The position numbers and the translations under genes are program-made. From a virus: a stretch of 34,191 nucleotides of DNA. This document shows, piece after piece, positions 22,367-29,777 of the stretch; position 1 is the first letter of the stretch, and each line of letters opens with the position of its first letter. The stretch covers positions 1-34,191 of the IMG/VR virus record IMGVR_UViG_3300028676_000017. The stretch is one strand, 5' to 3'. A model generated the notes under the pieces. That model saw only the letters and a program-made list of their open reading frames with translations, was not told the DNA's origin and made no database searches.

Positions 22367-22588
22367 CTATGTTAAATTACATCGGACATTATCAACATAC
22401 AAGAATGATTCATTATACCCAGCGTTGGTTTTTAATACGAAAAAATACTTGTTCATGTAGACAACTACTCCATTAATAAAAATATGTTTGTTCAGGCCTT
22501 GTCTGCCCTCGTTATTTATTATATGTAACTTTAAATTATGTCCTATTTTAACTTGGTCGGCCCTTGATATTCTTTTTAACGCTTTCAC
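22367..22588 (-). CDS. Unrecognised protein of 73 residues
   Basis: Starting from GTG at 22588 behind AGGGGGC it reads MKALKRISRADQVKIGHNLK, then LHIINNEGRQGLNKHIFING and mostly beta strands (VVVYMNKYFFVLKTNAGYNE). It might be a small beta-barrel. The longer upstream frame (to 22639) has no ribosome site. It lies downstream of ssb in the replication operon. Confidence 0.5.
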   Translation of the reverse strand: MKALKRISRADQVKIGHNLKLHIINNEGRQGLNKHIFINGVVVYMNKYFFVLKTNAGYNESFLYVDNVRCNLT

Positions 22589-22641
22589 AATCTGCCCCCT
22601 AGTAGTTAAGTATTGGCTGCAGTATGGTCTGCAGCACAACC

Positions 22642-22734
22642 TTACTGATTTATCGTTTCCCCATTTAATAAAGACTTCATGGCCTTGATTCTTTTCCTGA
22701 GCTCTATCCAGTCAAGTGATTCGTCAAGGTCCAT
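22642..22734 (-). CDS. 30-residue peptide downstream of ssb
   Basis: MDLDESLDWIELRKRIKAMK and a short tail ending NQ. It starts 8 bases after the ssb stop with a poor ribosome site, so reinitiation after ssb is likely. Amphipathic helix; function unknown. Confidence 0.4.
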   Translation of the reverse strand: MDLDESLDWIELRKRIKAMKSLLNGETINQ

Positions 22735-22742
22735 GTTTTTTT

Positions 22743-23171
22743 CTACCAAGGGATTTCTCCATCATCTATTTCATTGCTGCCTACAGGCGTAAATCCTTCT
22801 GAATGGGTTTTCTTCCCGGTGTCGGTGCCTTTATTGTTTGGCTGTTCATGCGTTGAATCGGATTTTCCACCTATAAACTCAACATTATTGACCAATACTT
22901 CTGTAAAAGACTTTTTCGCACCATCTTTTTCATATAAATTTATTCTAATAACTCCCTCAACCAATACTTTTGTGCCTTTAATCAGATATGGAGCTAGTTT
23001 TTCAGCTCTTTCACCAAACAAGGAACAATTAATCCAATCCGTTCCATCTTCTCTTTTAAAACCTCTAGCAACTCCCACGCTAAATTTCAACAATGCTTTG
23101 CCTGAGTTTGGTATAAAGGATAAATCAGAATCTTTTCCTAGGTTTCCTGTGAATAAAAATTTATTTATAAT
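22743..23171 (-). CDS. ssb: Single-stranded DNA-binding protein with a probable ATT start
   Basis: About 142 residues. The OB fold reads (start)INKFLFTGNLGKD, SGKALLKFSVGVARGFKRED, DWINCSLFGERAEKLAPYLI, KGTKVLVEGVIRINLYEKDG and EVLVNNVEFIGG. The tail ends in the acidic tip DDGEIPW that recruits partner proteins. No ATG, GTG or TTG precedes the first strand: the codon where the usual SSB methionine stands is ATT at 23169-23171, 5-6 bases after AGAGGGCG. Starting at the internal TTG (23093) would remove the first 26 residues of the fold. Confidence 0.8.
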   Translation of the reverse strand: MINKFLFTGNLGKDSDLSFIPNSGKALLKFSVGVARGFKREDGTDWINCSLFGERAEKLAPYLIKGTKVLVEGVIRINLYEKDGAKKSFTEVLVNNVEFIGGKSDSTHEQPNNKGTDTGKKTHSEGFTPVGSNEIDDGEIPW

Positions 23172-23189
23172 AAACGCCCTCTTTCTTTA

Positions 23190-23714
23190 TTAAATATTTT
23201 TATAGGTTTTATTGGTAATGATATTTGATATATTATTTATGTTCATTCCGAATTTGATTGAAAGTGCTTTATTTCCAAATTCTTTATCGAATGGTTTGTA
23301 GACTTTTCTAATATACCTTGCTTGCTCGTTCGTAATTTTGGAAAGTCCATTGCGTTCTCCTACAGTTCCAATACCTAATTTGCAAGCATGAGCTATATTC
23401 TCTTTTGCAGTTACCCACTCTAAATTACTAACATGATTATCGGCCTTAACTCCGTTGATGTGGTTGACCATCGGTTTGTTTTCCGGGTTTGGTATAAATG
23501 CCTTTGCAACAAGCCTATGGACCATATATCTTCTTCTTTTTTCGTTATTTTTATATAAAAATATATTCGAATAACTTTTCCCATAAGGTTTTAAGATAAT
23601 TTTATTTTTATATCTTGGGTTTAGAGTTTTTATACCACCTAAATTACTGACTTGATAAATACCTTCATACCCTTCTATGTCCTTCCATTTTTCTCTCGGT
23701 ACAACTTTATTCAT
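23190..23714 (-). CDS. NUMOD4/HNH homing endonuclease upstream of ssb
   Basis: A 174-residue protein: KWKDIEGYEGIYQVSNLGGI (NUMOD4), then MVHRLVAKAFIPNPENKPMV, NHINGVKADNHVSNLEWVTA (HNH) and a C-terminal helix-turn-helix (FGNKALSIKFGMNINNISNI). It overlaps the upstream 78-residue gene by 8 bases and stops 18 bases before the ssb start. It is a second, different HNH from the one at 19535. Free-standing homing enzymes often sit next to essential DNA genes. Confidence 0.85.
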   Translation of the reverse strand: MNKVVPREKWKDIEGYEGIYQVSNLGGIKTLNPRYKNKIILKPYGKSYSNIFLYKNNEKRRRYMVHRLVAKAFIPNPENKPMVNHINGVKADNHVSNLEWVTAKENIAHACKLGIGTVGERNGLSKITNEQARYIRKVYKPFDKEFGNKALSIKFGMNINNISNIITNKTYKNI

Positions 23715-23943
23715 TCCTGAGACCTCCTAGCACCATATTTGTGTATGAGAGCGTGGTGTTTATTAAATCCTTGTTCTCCATTTCTATAGCCTGAACAATT
23801 TCCTCTGTATCTACTCCCATAAGTTTTTTAGACTTCTTGATTCCGGTAAATGCGAACCTCTCTCTTCCTGATTTAAAAACCGTTTTTACTTTCTTGCCTG
23901 CAGCATCTTCCTCAATCAATATTATTTTAATCTTCTTTTCCAT
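23707..23943 (-). CDS. Unrecognised protein of 78 residues
   Basis: MEKKIKIILIEEDAAGKKVK, then FKSGRERFAFTGIKKSKKLM and a helical C-terminus (VDTEEIVQAIEMENKDLINT). A GGGAGGATTATAAA site precedes it. It lies in the replication operon. The layout resembles small regulators, but no motif decides this. Confidence 0.6.
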   Translation of the reverse strand: MEKKIKIILIEEDAAGKKVKTVFKSGRERFAFTGIKKSKKLMGVDTEEIVQAIEMENKDLINTTLSYTNMVLGGLRNE

Positions 23944-23944
23944 T

Positions 23945-24424
23945 TTATAATCCTCCCATTAATGTGATAGCTTTTAGTAATAGTGCGTTTAACTCTTTGG
24001 CTTTCCTGTTAATCTCTAATTGAGCGTAATACTCAAATTCAAAATTTACGCATGGTTCAGGTGTTTTTACTGTTAAACCCTTAGTTCTGAGCTCATTCTC
24101 TAATGCTATTATATGTTCTGTTGCTCCGTTGTATGCTTTTTCGGTTATAGCAAGCTCGGCCTCTAGTTTGCGGATATACTCTTGCTGACCACTCATCATT
24201 GTTGCATCAGGTCTTGAATTTAGAGAATTGAGTTCTTCTTGCAGCTTTGCTATATACTGTTGCTGCTCATTCACGATATTTACATCAGGAATAGTGTCTA
24301 GTTTATCGAGGGCTATCCTGAGTTTTTCTTCCAGCTCATTGTTTATCTGGTACTGCCTTTCAATGATTCCCTGTTTTTCATCGTTTAATCTTGTGAGTTT
24401 GTAAACCTCTGAATATGGGTTCAT
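23945..24424 (-). CDS. Coiled-coil protein of 159 residues
   Basis: Starts MNPYSEVYKLTRLNDEKQGI. Two similar units, NEQQQYIAKLQEELNSLNSR and SGQQEYIRKLEAELAITEKA, show an internal duplication of a coiled-coil segment, with IALENELRTKGL continuing it. Downstream of the replisome organizer, it may be a helicase-loader-like or scaffolding partner, but no ATPase motif is present. Confidence 0.6.
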   Translation of the reverse strand: MNPYSEVYKLTRLNDEKQGIIERQYQINNELEEKLRIALDKLDTIPDVNIVNEQQQYIAKLQEELNSLNSRPDATMMSGQQEYIRKLEAELAITEKAYNGATEHIIALENELRTKGLTVKTPEPCVNFEFEYYAQLEINRKAKELNALLLKAITLMGGL

Positions 24425-24428
24425 ACTA

Positions 24429-25199
24429 TCACCATCCTAGTAATTTTTTTTCTAATTCGTTGTAGTCTGTGTCTCTCCCGGTATCAGCACACGATGCGTT
24501 GAAGTTGTCCTGCTTTTTACCGTAGAATTTCTGGTTTGACTGTTTATCATCTTTTAGTGCAAAAACACCTCGCCAACTATTCATTATACTTTGCTCTAAA
24601 ATCTTAATTTGAGTTTCTTTGTCCGTTGATAGAGTTTGAAGTTTATTCTCTAGTATCTTAAAGGCCCTATCTGTCATTGGACTTTTTATTTTCTTCCGCA
24701 TATCCTTGAAATCATTAAGGGCTATAGTTAAAGAATCTACCTCTATATATCTATCTATCTCTTTCTCTATATCTATCTCTTTCTCTATCTCTGTGTTACC
24801 AATTGTTACAGGAACGTTACATTGTAACACTTTCTTCTTTTCTCGATGCTTGCGAACCCTTACAGCAACTTGGGTTTCCTTGCCTATTGATTGCATGGTT
24901 TGAGGGAGCATAAATTCGTTTTCGCATACTTCTTCAATTAATCCACACTTAGCAAGATAATTTAAAGTAACATCCACATTATCAGTATCCTCGTCAAGTT
25001 CTAATGCTAATTCTTCGGCAAATGTTTTCTCTAACCCATCAAAATATAATTTTCCCTCCTCCTTTAAACTCAGCAATTGCATTTTAAGATAAATAATTGT
25101 ATATGTATCACCTCCTGCAATTTTTCTCAACTTCTTAACTTCTTTATCTCTAAAAAAATCATCCTTTAATTTTAGCCAATAATACTTTTTTTCTGCCAT
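24429..25199 (-). CDS. Replisome organizer (phage_rep_org_N family)
   Basis: About 256 residues from ATG 25199 (GGGAGG ahead). MAEKKYYWLKLKDDFFRDKE, LRKIAGGDTYTIIYLKMQLL, and NYLAKCGLIEEVCENEFMLP form the N-terminal winged-helix domain of Firmicutes phage replication initiators. A low-complexity linker EIEKEIDIEKEIDRYIEVDS (coded by a CTATCT-type microsatellite) leads to a DnaD-like helical C-terminus (MNSWRGVFALKDDKQSNQKF). It binds the phage origin and recruits the helicase loader. The origin itself was not located. Confidence 0.8.
   Translation of the reverse strand: MAEKKYYWLKLKDDFFRDKEVKKLRKIAGGDTYTIIYLKMQLLSLKEEGKLYFDGLEKTFAEELALELDEDTDNVDVTLNYLAKCGLIEEVCENEFMLPQTMQSIGKETQVAVRVRKHREKKKVLQCNVPVTIGNTEIEKEIDIEKEIDRYIEVDSLTIALNDFKDMRKKIKSPMTDRAFKILENKLQTLSTDKETQIKILEQSIMNSWRGVFALKDDKQSNQKFYGKKQDNFNASCADTGRDTDYNELEKKLLGW
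24740..24795. repeat. TATCTATCTCTTTCTC-type microsatellite inside the replisome organizer
   Basis: Roughly 55 bases of imperfect TATCT/CTTTCT repeats code the EIEKEID linker. Slippage would mostly change linker length in multiples depending on the unit, so length variation among relatives is expected. Confidence 0.5.
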
Positions 25200-25203
25200 T
25201 ATT

Positions 25204-25377
25204 TTAAGCCTCCCTGCCAACCTTGAATATTCCATCAAGTTTTTTCTGATTTTCTTCCGTTGGCTTGCTGGTTCCTCGCTCCCACAACTGAATAGTAGTT
25301 AAACTCACTCCTACCATAACGGCTAATTGAGATTGTGTTAAGCCTAACTCTAGCCTTTTATCTTTAAAATCATCCAT
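25204..25377 (-). CDS. XRE-family helix-turn-helix regulator (57 residues)
   Basis: From ATG 25377 (AAGGAGG ahead): MDDFKDKRLELGLTQSQLAV, then GVSLTTIQLWERGTSKPTEE. The Q-S-Q-L-A ... T-T-I-Q-x-W-E pattern is the standard XRE motif. It precedes the replisome organizer and probably controls the replication genes. The single domain fits a Cro-like repressor or activator. Confidence 0.8.
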   Translation of the reverse strand: MDDFKDKRLELGLTQSQLAVMVGVSLTTIQLWERGTSKPTEENQKKLDGIFKVGREA

Positions 25378-25442
25378 TGTTTCCACCTCCTTGTTCTTCT
25401 TGTTGTTATTATACCACATCGATATTGCAGAAGGGAACCTAT

Positions 25443-25733
25443 TTAGTCCCCTTTCTTGAATTTATTGATACATCCCTCGCCTATTTTGATTTCACTCTTG
25501 AAGTCATAGAACCACTCATACTTTAGGATTGGTTCTCCGCAGCAGGTACAACCTTTAATATCCACTTCACCATCCATCTTCATATCGAGTGAGGCCTCTT
25601 TGCATTTCCTACATACTGCCATACCTTTAATATCATAATATTCTTCATGCTCCATGATAAACTCCCCACATAGAATACAATTCTCTACTATTCTTACTTT
25701 CTGCTGCTCCGTTGTATCGTCAAAGTATTCCAT
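25443..25733 (-). CDS. Double zinc-knuckle protein of 96 residues
   Basis: Two repeats: ENCILCGEFIMEHEEYYD ... MAVCRKC, and GCTCCGEPILKYEWFYDF ... GEGC. Each begins with C-x2-C-G-E, then a hydrophobic E-W/Y-Y/F-YD stretch. It appears to be a duplicated zinc-binding module. Overlaps the DUF1351 stop by one base. Role unknown. Confidence 0.65.
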   Translation of the reverse strand: MEYFDDTTEQQKVRIVENCILCGEFIMEHEEYYDIKGMAVCRKCKEASLDMKMDGEVDIKGCTCCGEPILKYEWFYDFKSEIKIGEGCINKFKKGD

Positions 25734-26632
25734 TAAACCTCTCCTTTTTCAATCACATCGTATTTTATGTTGTTGGCTCTCAGGTAGTCTCCCATGGCCT
25801 TAGTCTGAAATCTATTGCCATACATTTTAAAGGTTATGAAGTATATAGGCTCAGATTCAACGAGGACCGTTTCTGCCAGATTTTCCGGTGCAGTAGAGCT
25901 AGTTGTTACCTGGGGTACTTCTGCTCTTATCTGAGGCTCCTGAGCTTTAACAGGAGGGTTCTCTGCAAGTCTAATCTTCTCACCCATGTTATTTATCCTT
26001 GTGATTATCTGAGGAACCGGGTAATTCATATCCAGAAGGTCCTCAAATTCTCCGTATTCTATTTTAGCTATATTCCCCTTATTGGCATTGTCTATCGTGG
26101 AGCGGATAACCTGTATCTCTGCATCCTCTCTGTCCTGCTCTGCCTTGAAGAATACTCCCCGCTGCTCTACATCCTCCCGGACCGCCTTTTCTGTAGCTGT
26201 CAGGTTCATGTATTTGTCGATAACCGCAAATTTAGCTCTGAATTTAGGCCTGAGTTCAAGGTCTGTGGCCACATCATCAATTATCTTCTCTGCAGCAAAC
26301 TTTTTTTCGGCTTTCTTCATGTTGTCGAATACTGATATTCCCTCCTTGATTGGCTTTTCGGCCTGCTCTACAAGTTTTATGAGCTCCTTGCATTGGTCCT
26401 CAAATGCAGCTATAGGCTTTGACATTTCATTTTTCTTTTCTTTTCTGTAGTTGTCAATCTTGATTCTAATTCCTGCAAGTTCCTTCTGGTCCAACTTGCA
26501 TAAGCTGAGGGTGTCCTCCGTTACTATTATTCCTTGATACTTTTTCATTGTGGTGGATAGGGCCGCCTTAACCTCGTCAAAGTTTATCTGTATTACTGGT
26601 AGTATTTCCTGCTTAATTTCTATATCAACCAT
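25733..26632 (-). CDS. DUF1351 protein
   Basis: A 299-residue protein. IQINFDEVKAALSTTMKKYQ, VTEDTLSLCKLDQKELAGIR and FEDQCKELIKLVEQAEKPIK are the DUF1351 hallmarks; a Pro/Glu-rich linker (ENPPVKAQEPQIRAEVPQVT) leads to a small C-terminal alpha/beta domain (YFITFKMYGNRFQTKAMGDY). DUF1351 genes travel with ERF/RecT annealing proteins in Firmicutes phages and are thought to assist recombination. Here ERF is 3 kb upstream. Confidence 0.8.
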   Translation of the reverse strand: MVDIEIKQEILPVIQINFDEVKAALSTTMKKYQGIIVTEDTLSLCKLDQKELAGIRIKIDNYRKEKKNEMSKPIAAFEDQCKELIKLVEQAEKPIKEGISVFDNMKKAEKKFAAEKIIDDVATDLELRPKFRAKFAVIDKYMNLTATEKAVREDVEQRGVFFKAEQDREDAEIQVIRSTIDNANKGNIAKIEYGEFEDLLDMNYPVPQIITRINNMGEKIRLAENPPVKAQEPQIRAEVPQVTTSSTAPENLAETVLVESEPIYFITFKMYGNRFQTKAMGDYLRANNIKYDVIEKGEV

Positions 26633-26840
26633 TTTTCTTCGCCATCCTTTTATTTTTATAGTATTCTTTCAGGGCATCCTGCAGGAGCTTTGGTATATCG
26701 TTGTCTCCGCAGATAAACATGAATTCTCCGTTTTCATCTATAAGCTGCAGGTCGAAAAAATTAGCCGGGCCTGCTGCTCTGTTTGGATATGGGCCTTTAA
26801 TATTTATTTCTTTTAGCTTGCATCCTAGTTCGCCTTTCAT
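26625..26840 (-). CDS. Unrecognised protein of 71 residues
   Basis: MKGELGCKLKEINIKGPYPN, then RAAGPANFFDLQLIDENGEF and a helical basic end. Overlaps the DUF1351 start by 8 bases, so it is coupled to it. A small beta-sheet-type domain seems likely; function unknown. Confidence 0.6.
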   Translation of the reverse strand: MKGELGCKLKEINIKGPYPNRAAGPANFFDLQLIDENGEFMFICGDNDIPKLLQDALKEYYKNKRMAKKNG

Positions 26841-26843
26841 AAT

Positions 26844-26945
26844 TTATCTCCTTTCGGTATATAGTGTCCAAAATGTAAATGAAGTTATTGCTATTCCAAT
26901 TATTAAGCCAACAAAAAAGATTGTTACTGCCGCACCGCTACTCAA
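26844..26945 (-). CDS. Single-pass membrane peptide (33 residues, TTG start)
   Basis: From TTG 26945, 7 bases after AGGAGG: MSSGAAVTIFFVGLIIGIAI, TSFTFWTLYTERR. One transmembrane helix followed by Arg-Arg. Pairs with the 26-residue peptide upstream; unknown role. Confidence 0.5.
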   Translation of the reverse strand: MSSGAAVTIFFVGLIIGIAITSFTFWTLYTERR

Positions 26946-26956
26946 TATTTAACCTC

Positions 26957-27037
26957 CTATAGAAAGAAACCTGATAAAAATAAACTTAGGAAACATGCTG
27001 CAAATCCTATAACTATACCTTCTAAAAATCTTTTCAT
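26957..27037 (-). CDS. Membrane peptide (26 residues)
   Basis: MKRFLEGIVIGFAACFLSLF plus LSGFFL: basic start then a continuous hydrophobic helix. Its ATG overlaps the methyltransferase stop (ATGA) and its ribosome site lies in that gene's end, which argues for real coupling. Confidence 0.5.
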   Translation of the reverse strand: MKRFLEGIVIGFAACFLSLFLSGFFL

Positions 27038-28197
27038 TTCCGCACCTCCTTGTTCATTGCCACATTTAGTAAACTGTCAAATATGTGATAAAGCACGTCT
27101 GAAACTATGCTGTTTCCTGCCTGTTTGTATAGTTGGCTATTTGAGTTTACCTGTGCCGCCTTTTCAAAATCTGTGTCCTTAAATCCCATCAACCTCCAAC
27201 ACTCTTTCGGTGTCAGTTTTCTGATTCTGTGGCTGCCATTATCTAAATGCTCTTTAATGCCTCCTGTTTGAGCAGTATCTACACAAAAAGCATAATTACC
27301 ATCAGTTTTTTTACCATTTCTATCCAAAAACTTTAATGGTGTTCTTTCAACCGTAAGTATCTTCTCATTGCCTGTCCTTGCTAAAATCGTAGGCGATACT
27401 CCTTCATCACTGTATACCCTTCTTTGTCTTTCGTTATCATTTATATCTTCCTTGTCAAAACTTCCTAATTGAACACATACCATATCCCATTGATGCCTAT
27501 CTATTGAGCCGTGTCCACCACACCTTATTGAATTAGATATTTCTTTGTCTTTTATTTGGCTTATCGGTTTTTCCGTTTTCTCTTGGGATATATAATACTT
27601 TTCATCTACTTCATCCTCAAGTAAGTCTTTCAACCTCAAGCCGTTGTCGAATCCTTCTGGGAATGTGAATTTGCCGTTGTCCACATCCTTTCTTATGCTT
27701 ATTATGAATACCCTTTCACGATTCTGCGGTATGCCGTAGTCTTTAGCGTTAAGCACCTTCCAATAGTTGTTGTAGCCTATGCTCTCTATATCCTCAAGCA
27801 TCGAATTGAAATTCTCTTTAAACTTCTTTCCTACAAGGTTTTTCACATTCTCTATGATGCTATATTTCGGCATGGTTTCCTTTAGAATCCTAAAGCCTTC
27901 GTAGTATAATCCGCTCCTTGTTGCTCCCTCCTGTATGCCTCTCTGCTTTCCTGCGACCGATATATCCTGACAAGGGAATCCCCACACCATCAAATCAGCA
28001 TACGGAAGGTTTCTGCCCCATACTTTTGTTACATCACCTAAGTTCTTGCTTTCGTCTACACCATGCACGGCACTATAGCTTTTCGCTGCATACTTGTCTA
28101 TCTCGCAGAAGTCCATAACCTCATAATCAATGCCTAATTCCCTCAATGCTATCTCTGGACTACCTATGCCACTAAACAAAGTTCTTAATTTTATCAA
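27034..28197 (-). CDS. C5-cytosine DNA methyltransferase
   Basis: A 387-residue enzyme from TTG 28197 (AGGAGGAATTGGAAA ahead). Motif I TLFSGIGSPEIALRELG, motif IV GFPCQDISVAG with catalytic Cys 76, motif VI ENVKN (116-120), motif VIII QNRERVF (158-164) and motif X AGNSIV (about 360-365) are all present. A variable target-recognition region lies between 190 and 310. No cognate restriction enzyme is in the window, so self-protection against host restriction is likely. Confidence 0.92.
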   Translation of the reverse strand: MIKLRTLFSGIGSPEIALRELGIDYEVMDFCEIDKYAAKSYSAVHGVDESKNLGDVTKVWGRNLPYADLMVWGFPCQDISVAGKQRGIQEGATRSGLYYEGFRILKETMPKYSIIENVKNLVGKKFKENFNSMLEDIESIGYNNYWKVLNAKDYGIPQNRERVFIISIRKDVDNGKFTFPEGFDNGLRLKDLLEDEVDEKYYISQEKTEKPISQIKDKEISNSIRCGGHGSIDRHQWDMVCVQLGSFDKEDINDNERQRRVYSDEGVSPTILARTGNEKILTVERTPLKFLDRNGKKTDGNYAFCVDTAQTGGIKEHLDNGSHRIRKLTPKECWRLMGFKDTDFEKAAQVNSNSQLYKQAGNSIVSDVLYHIFDSLLNVAMNKEVRK

Positions 28198-28218
28198 TTT
28201 CCAATTCCTCCTTTTAAT

Positions 28219-28245
28219 GTCGCTCGCAATATTTTCATGTTGTGC
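28219..28245 (-). repeat. Junction repeat (AQHENIASD type)
   Basis: GCACAACATGAAAATATTGC. It connects the truncated erf copy to the cytosine methyltransferase gene. Confidence 0.6.
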
Positions 28246-28383
28246 TACATACCAAGGTCCGGTACTTTATTTTTACCTACTTCCGGGAGCGGAGCTTTCT
28301 TTACCTTTTCAAGTTTCTTCTGCAGTTCTGCCATTATGTCCAGGAATAAGTCATTTGTTATGTCCTCGATTTCCTTTAGCTTG
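28234..28383 (-). pseudogene. Duplicate of the erf 3' end (150 bp, one mismatch)
   Basis: Identical to 29766-29915 except A at 28342 versus G at 29874. It codes the last 46 or so residues of ERF (LKEIEDITNDLF...GKNKVPDLGM, with Pro changed to Leu) and the first bases of the junction repeat. No start or 5' part exists. The two copies stand 1,532 bp apart in the same direction. Confidence 0.9.
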
Positions 28384-28443
28384 CATCCATATTCTTCTCT
28401 CTCCGCATTCTTCTGTTCCTTTCATCCATCCAATCTCTCTTGC

Positions 28444-28584
28444 TCAAAACATTTGTACCTTGTAATATATGACCTTTTTGGTGAACCTCAGTATCATAAA
28501 TTTGAACCAGCTGTTTGTATATTCCGATTGATAAACTTGCAATGTATCGTTGTAACAATATCGTACTTCATACTTTCCGCCCAT
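28444..28584 (-). CDS. Small protein of 46 residues
   Basis: From ATG 28584 with AAGGAGGTCTCAAC ahead: MGGKYEVRYCYNDTLQVYQS, EYTNSWFKFMILRFTKKVIY and a short tail. The KYEVRY...YTNSW-x-KF pattern is seen in small phage proteins of unknown function. Its ribosome site overlaps the junction repeat at 28593-28622. Confidence 0.55.
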   Translation of the reverse strand: MGGKYEVRYCYNDTLQVYQSEYTNSWFKFMILRFTKKVIYYKVQMF

Positions 28585-28592
28585 GTTGAGAC

Positions 28593-28622
28593 CTCCTTAT
28601 GTAGAATATTTTTGTATTGCGC
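28593..28622 (-). repeat. Junction repeat (AQYKNILHKE type)
   Basis: GCGCAATACAAAAATATTCT, 1 base after the stop at 28624; runs into the ribosome site of the 46-residue gene. Confidence 0.55.
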
Positions 28623-28623
28623 A

Positions 28624-28818
28624 CTAAACAGCAATAACAGGTGTAAGTATATTTTCGGCAATATTGCATATATATCCATCCGATAAACGATATAGCGAAT
28701 ACCATACCTTTTTGGGGTTATTGTATGTGTTTAAGTGCATTCCAACTATTTTGTAAACTTCATTTCCTTTTTCAATTTTAACAATATCGTTTAAATTGTA
28801 TTTATTTATCATGGTCAT
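28624..28818 (-). CDS. Unrecognised beta-rich protein (64 residues)
   Basis: MTMINKYNLNDIVKIEKGNE, VYKIVGMHLNTYNNPKKVWY, SLYRLSDGYICNIAENILTP. The pattern (VKI...YKIVGM...YSLY..DG.I..I.E..L) looks like a small SH3-like barrel. The ATG overlaps the upstream stop (ATGA). Start at 28812 is equally possible. Confidence 0.6.
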   Translation of the reverse strand: MTMINKYNLNDIVKIEKGNEVYKIVGMHLNTYNNPKKVWYSLYRLSDGYICNIAENILTPVIAV

Positions 28819-29072
28819 ACCCTTTTTAGCTTTGACATACACGATTTGCAGAAGTGTATTCCGTTTCCAACTTCTGCAGCACATTTGTCGCAGATATATT
28901 TGTCACAAGTTGCGGTATATTCTTTAAAGCTCAAATTTGTATCTGTCATTCCATTAATCTTTATGTGAAAGTTTTTTGTTCTTCTAACAGGCATATCACA
29001 TAGTTTTGTGGCTATTCTTTTATGGCATATATTACACATAACAAGGTTTCCCATTACTATTTCAGCACTCAT
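28815..29072 (-). CDS. Zinc-finger protein of 85 residues
   Basis: VMCNICHKRIATKLCDMPVR, TCDKYICDKCAAEVGNGIHF and CKSCMSKLKRV carry four C-x2-C/C-x-C pairs, enough for two zinc sites. Abuts the Lar-like gene by zero to one base. Nucleic-acid or protein binding is likely but unspecific. Confidence 0.6.
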   Translation of the reverse strand: MSAEIVMGNLVMCNICHKRIATKLCDMPVRRTKNFHIKINGMTDTNLSFKEYTATCDKYICDKCAAEVGNGIHFCKSCMSKLKRV

Positions 29073-29291
29073 TTAATTACCTCCAACTTCTAATGTATTA
29101 TTCCAAAACTTTATTGCCCCATCCAAGCTTGATGTTATAAGCCTGAGAACTGTACCGCAATTTTCACATTCAACATTGTATGTGGCATCTTCATCATAAA
29201 AGACATAGGCTTTGCCACCGCAACCACAATCCTTAGCCCATTCTCCATCAGAAGTTATTTTGCCCCTGCTTGGCATTTTGTCATAATTCAT
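29073..29291 (-). CDS. Lar-like restriction-alleviation zinc protein
   Basis: 72 residues from ATG 29291. CGCGGKAYVFYDEDATYNVE and CENCGTV, ending LDGAIKFWNNTLE. The C-G-x-A ... V-x-C-x-x-C ... A-I-x-x-W-N frame is that of the Lar restriction-alleviation family, small zinc proteins that relieve type I restriction. The first cysteine pair is C-G-C-G rather than C-P-x-C-G. It sits among two methylase genes. Confidence 0.6.
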   Translation of the reverse strand: MNYDKMPSRGKITSDGEWAKDCGCGGKAYVFYDEDATYNVECENCGTVLRLITSSLDGAIKFWNNTLEVGGN

Positions 29292-29328
29292 ATTCATACA
29301 CCTCTTTCAAAATTTTATGCAGTTGTGA

Positions 29329-29376
29329 ATCGTGCGCCATTTTTTCATATAGCGAAATAGCTTTGAATTGTTCGTG
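29329..29376 (-). repeat. Junction repeat (HEQFKAISLYEKMAHD type, longest)
   Basis: The longest member, 16 codons open, combining the HEQFK and YEKMAHD halves seen separately elsewhere. Begins 1 base after the stop at 29378. Confidence 0.65.
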
Positions 29377-29377
29377 A

Positions 29378-29734
29378 TTAGCAATGTACAATATTGACCG
29401 ATATTGCCTTAATCCAATCGTAGGCATTTATTTTTTCTTCTGCTAACTTTTGCAATTCTTCATCTTCATCCGAAAGTGTCGGATAATCTTCGTAGTTGTT
29501 ATCAATAAATTCTTCGACTAAAGTATCGAAATCTATTGATTTGAAATACACTCGTTCATTTGAACACCAGTATTCATCTATGTCTGCACTGCCCCATCTA
29601 GCCATCCAAGTGCTGTAGCTATCATCAAAAATACACTCTGTGTCCACCATTGGGACTACTTCTAATTCTGGATTTTCCGCTATTAGTTTAAGTAAGGCAT
29701 TTGCCATTTCTTTATTTTTTTCCGTTGTTCTCAT
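29378..29734 (-). CDS. Acidic cassette protein of 118 residues
   Basis: MRTTEKNKEMANALLKLIAE, then MVDTECIFDDSYSTWMARWG, WCSNERVYFKSIDFDTLVEE and a long acidic helix. Start 29734 is chosen (AAAGGAGAAAAAT ahead). Acidity suggests DNA mimicry as one option. Junction repeats flank it on both sides. Confidence 0.6.
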   Translation of the reverse strand: MRTTEKNKEMANALLKLIAENPELEVVPMVDTECIFDDSYSTWMARWGSADIDEYWCSNERVYFKSIDFDTLVEEFIDNNYEDYPTLSDEDEELQKLAEEKINAYDWIKAISVNIVHC

Positions 29735-29750
29735 ATTTTTCTCCTTTCTA

Positions 29751-29777
29751 ATTACGGACCATATATTCATGTTGTGC
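29751..29777 (-). repeat. Junction repeat (AQHEYMVRN type)
   Basis: GCACAACATGAATATATGGT, beginning inside the erf stop (TAG). The copy at 28219-28245 is joined to the same erf end. Confidence 0.65.

Noticed and set aside
28219-29777. Junction repeats as a CRISPR array
   Set aside because: Copies are diverged, unevenly spaced and separated by genes, not spacers; no cas genes.
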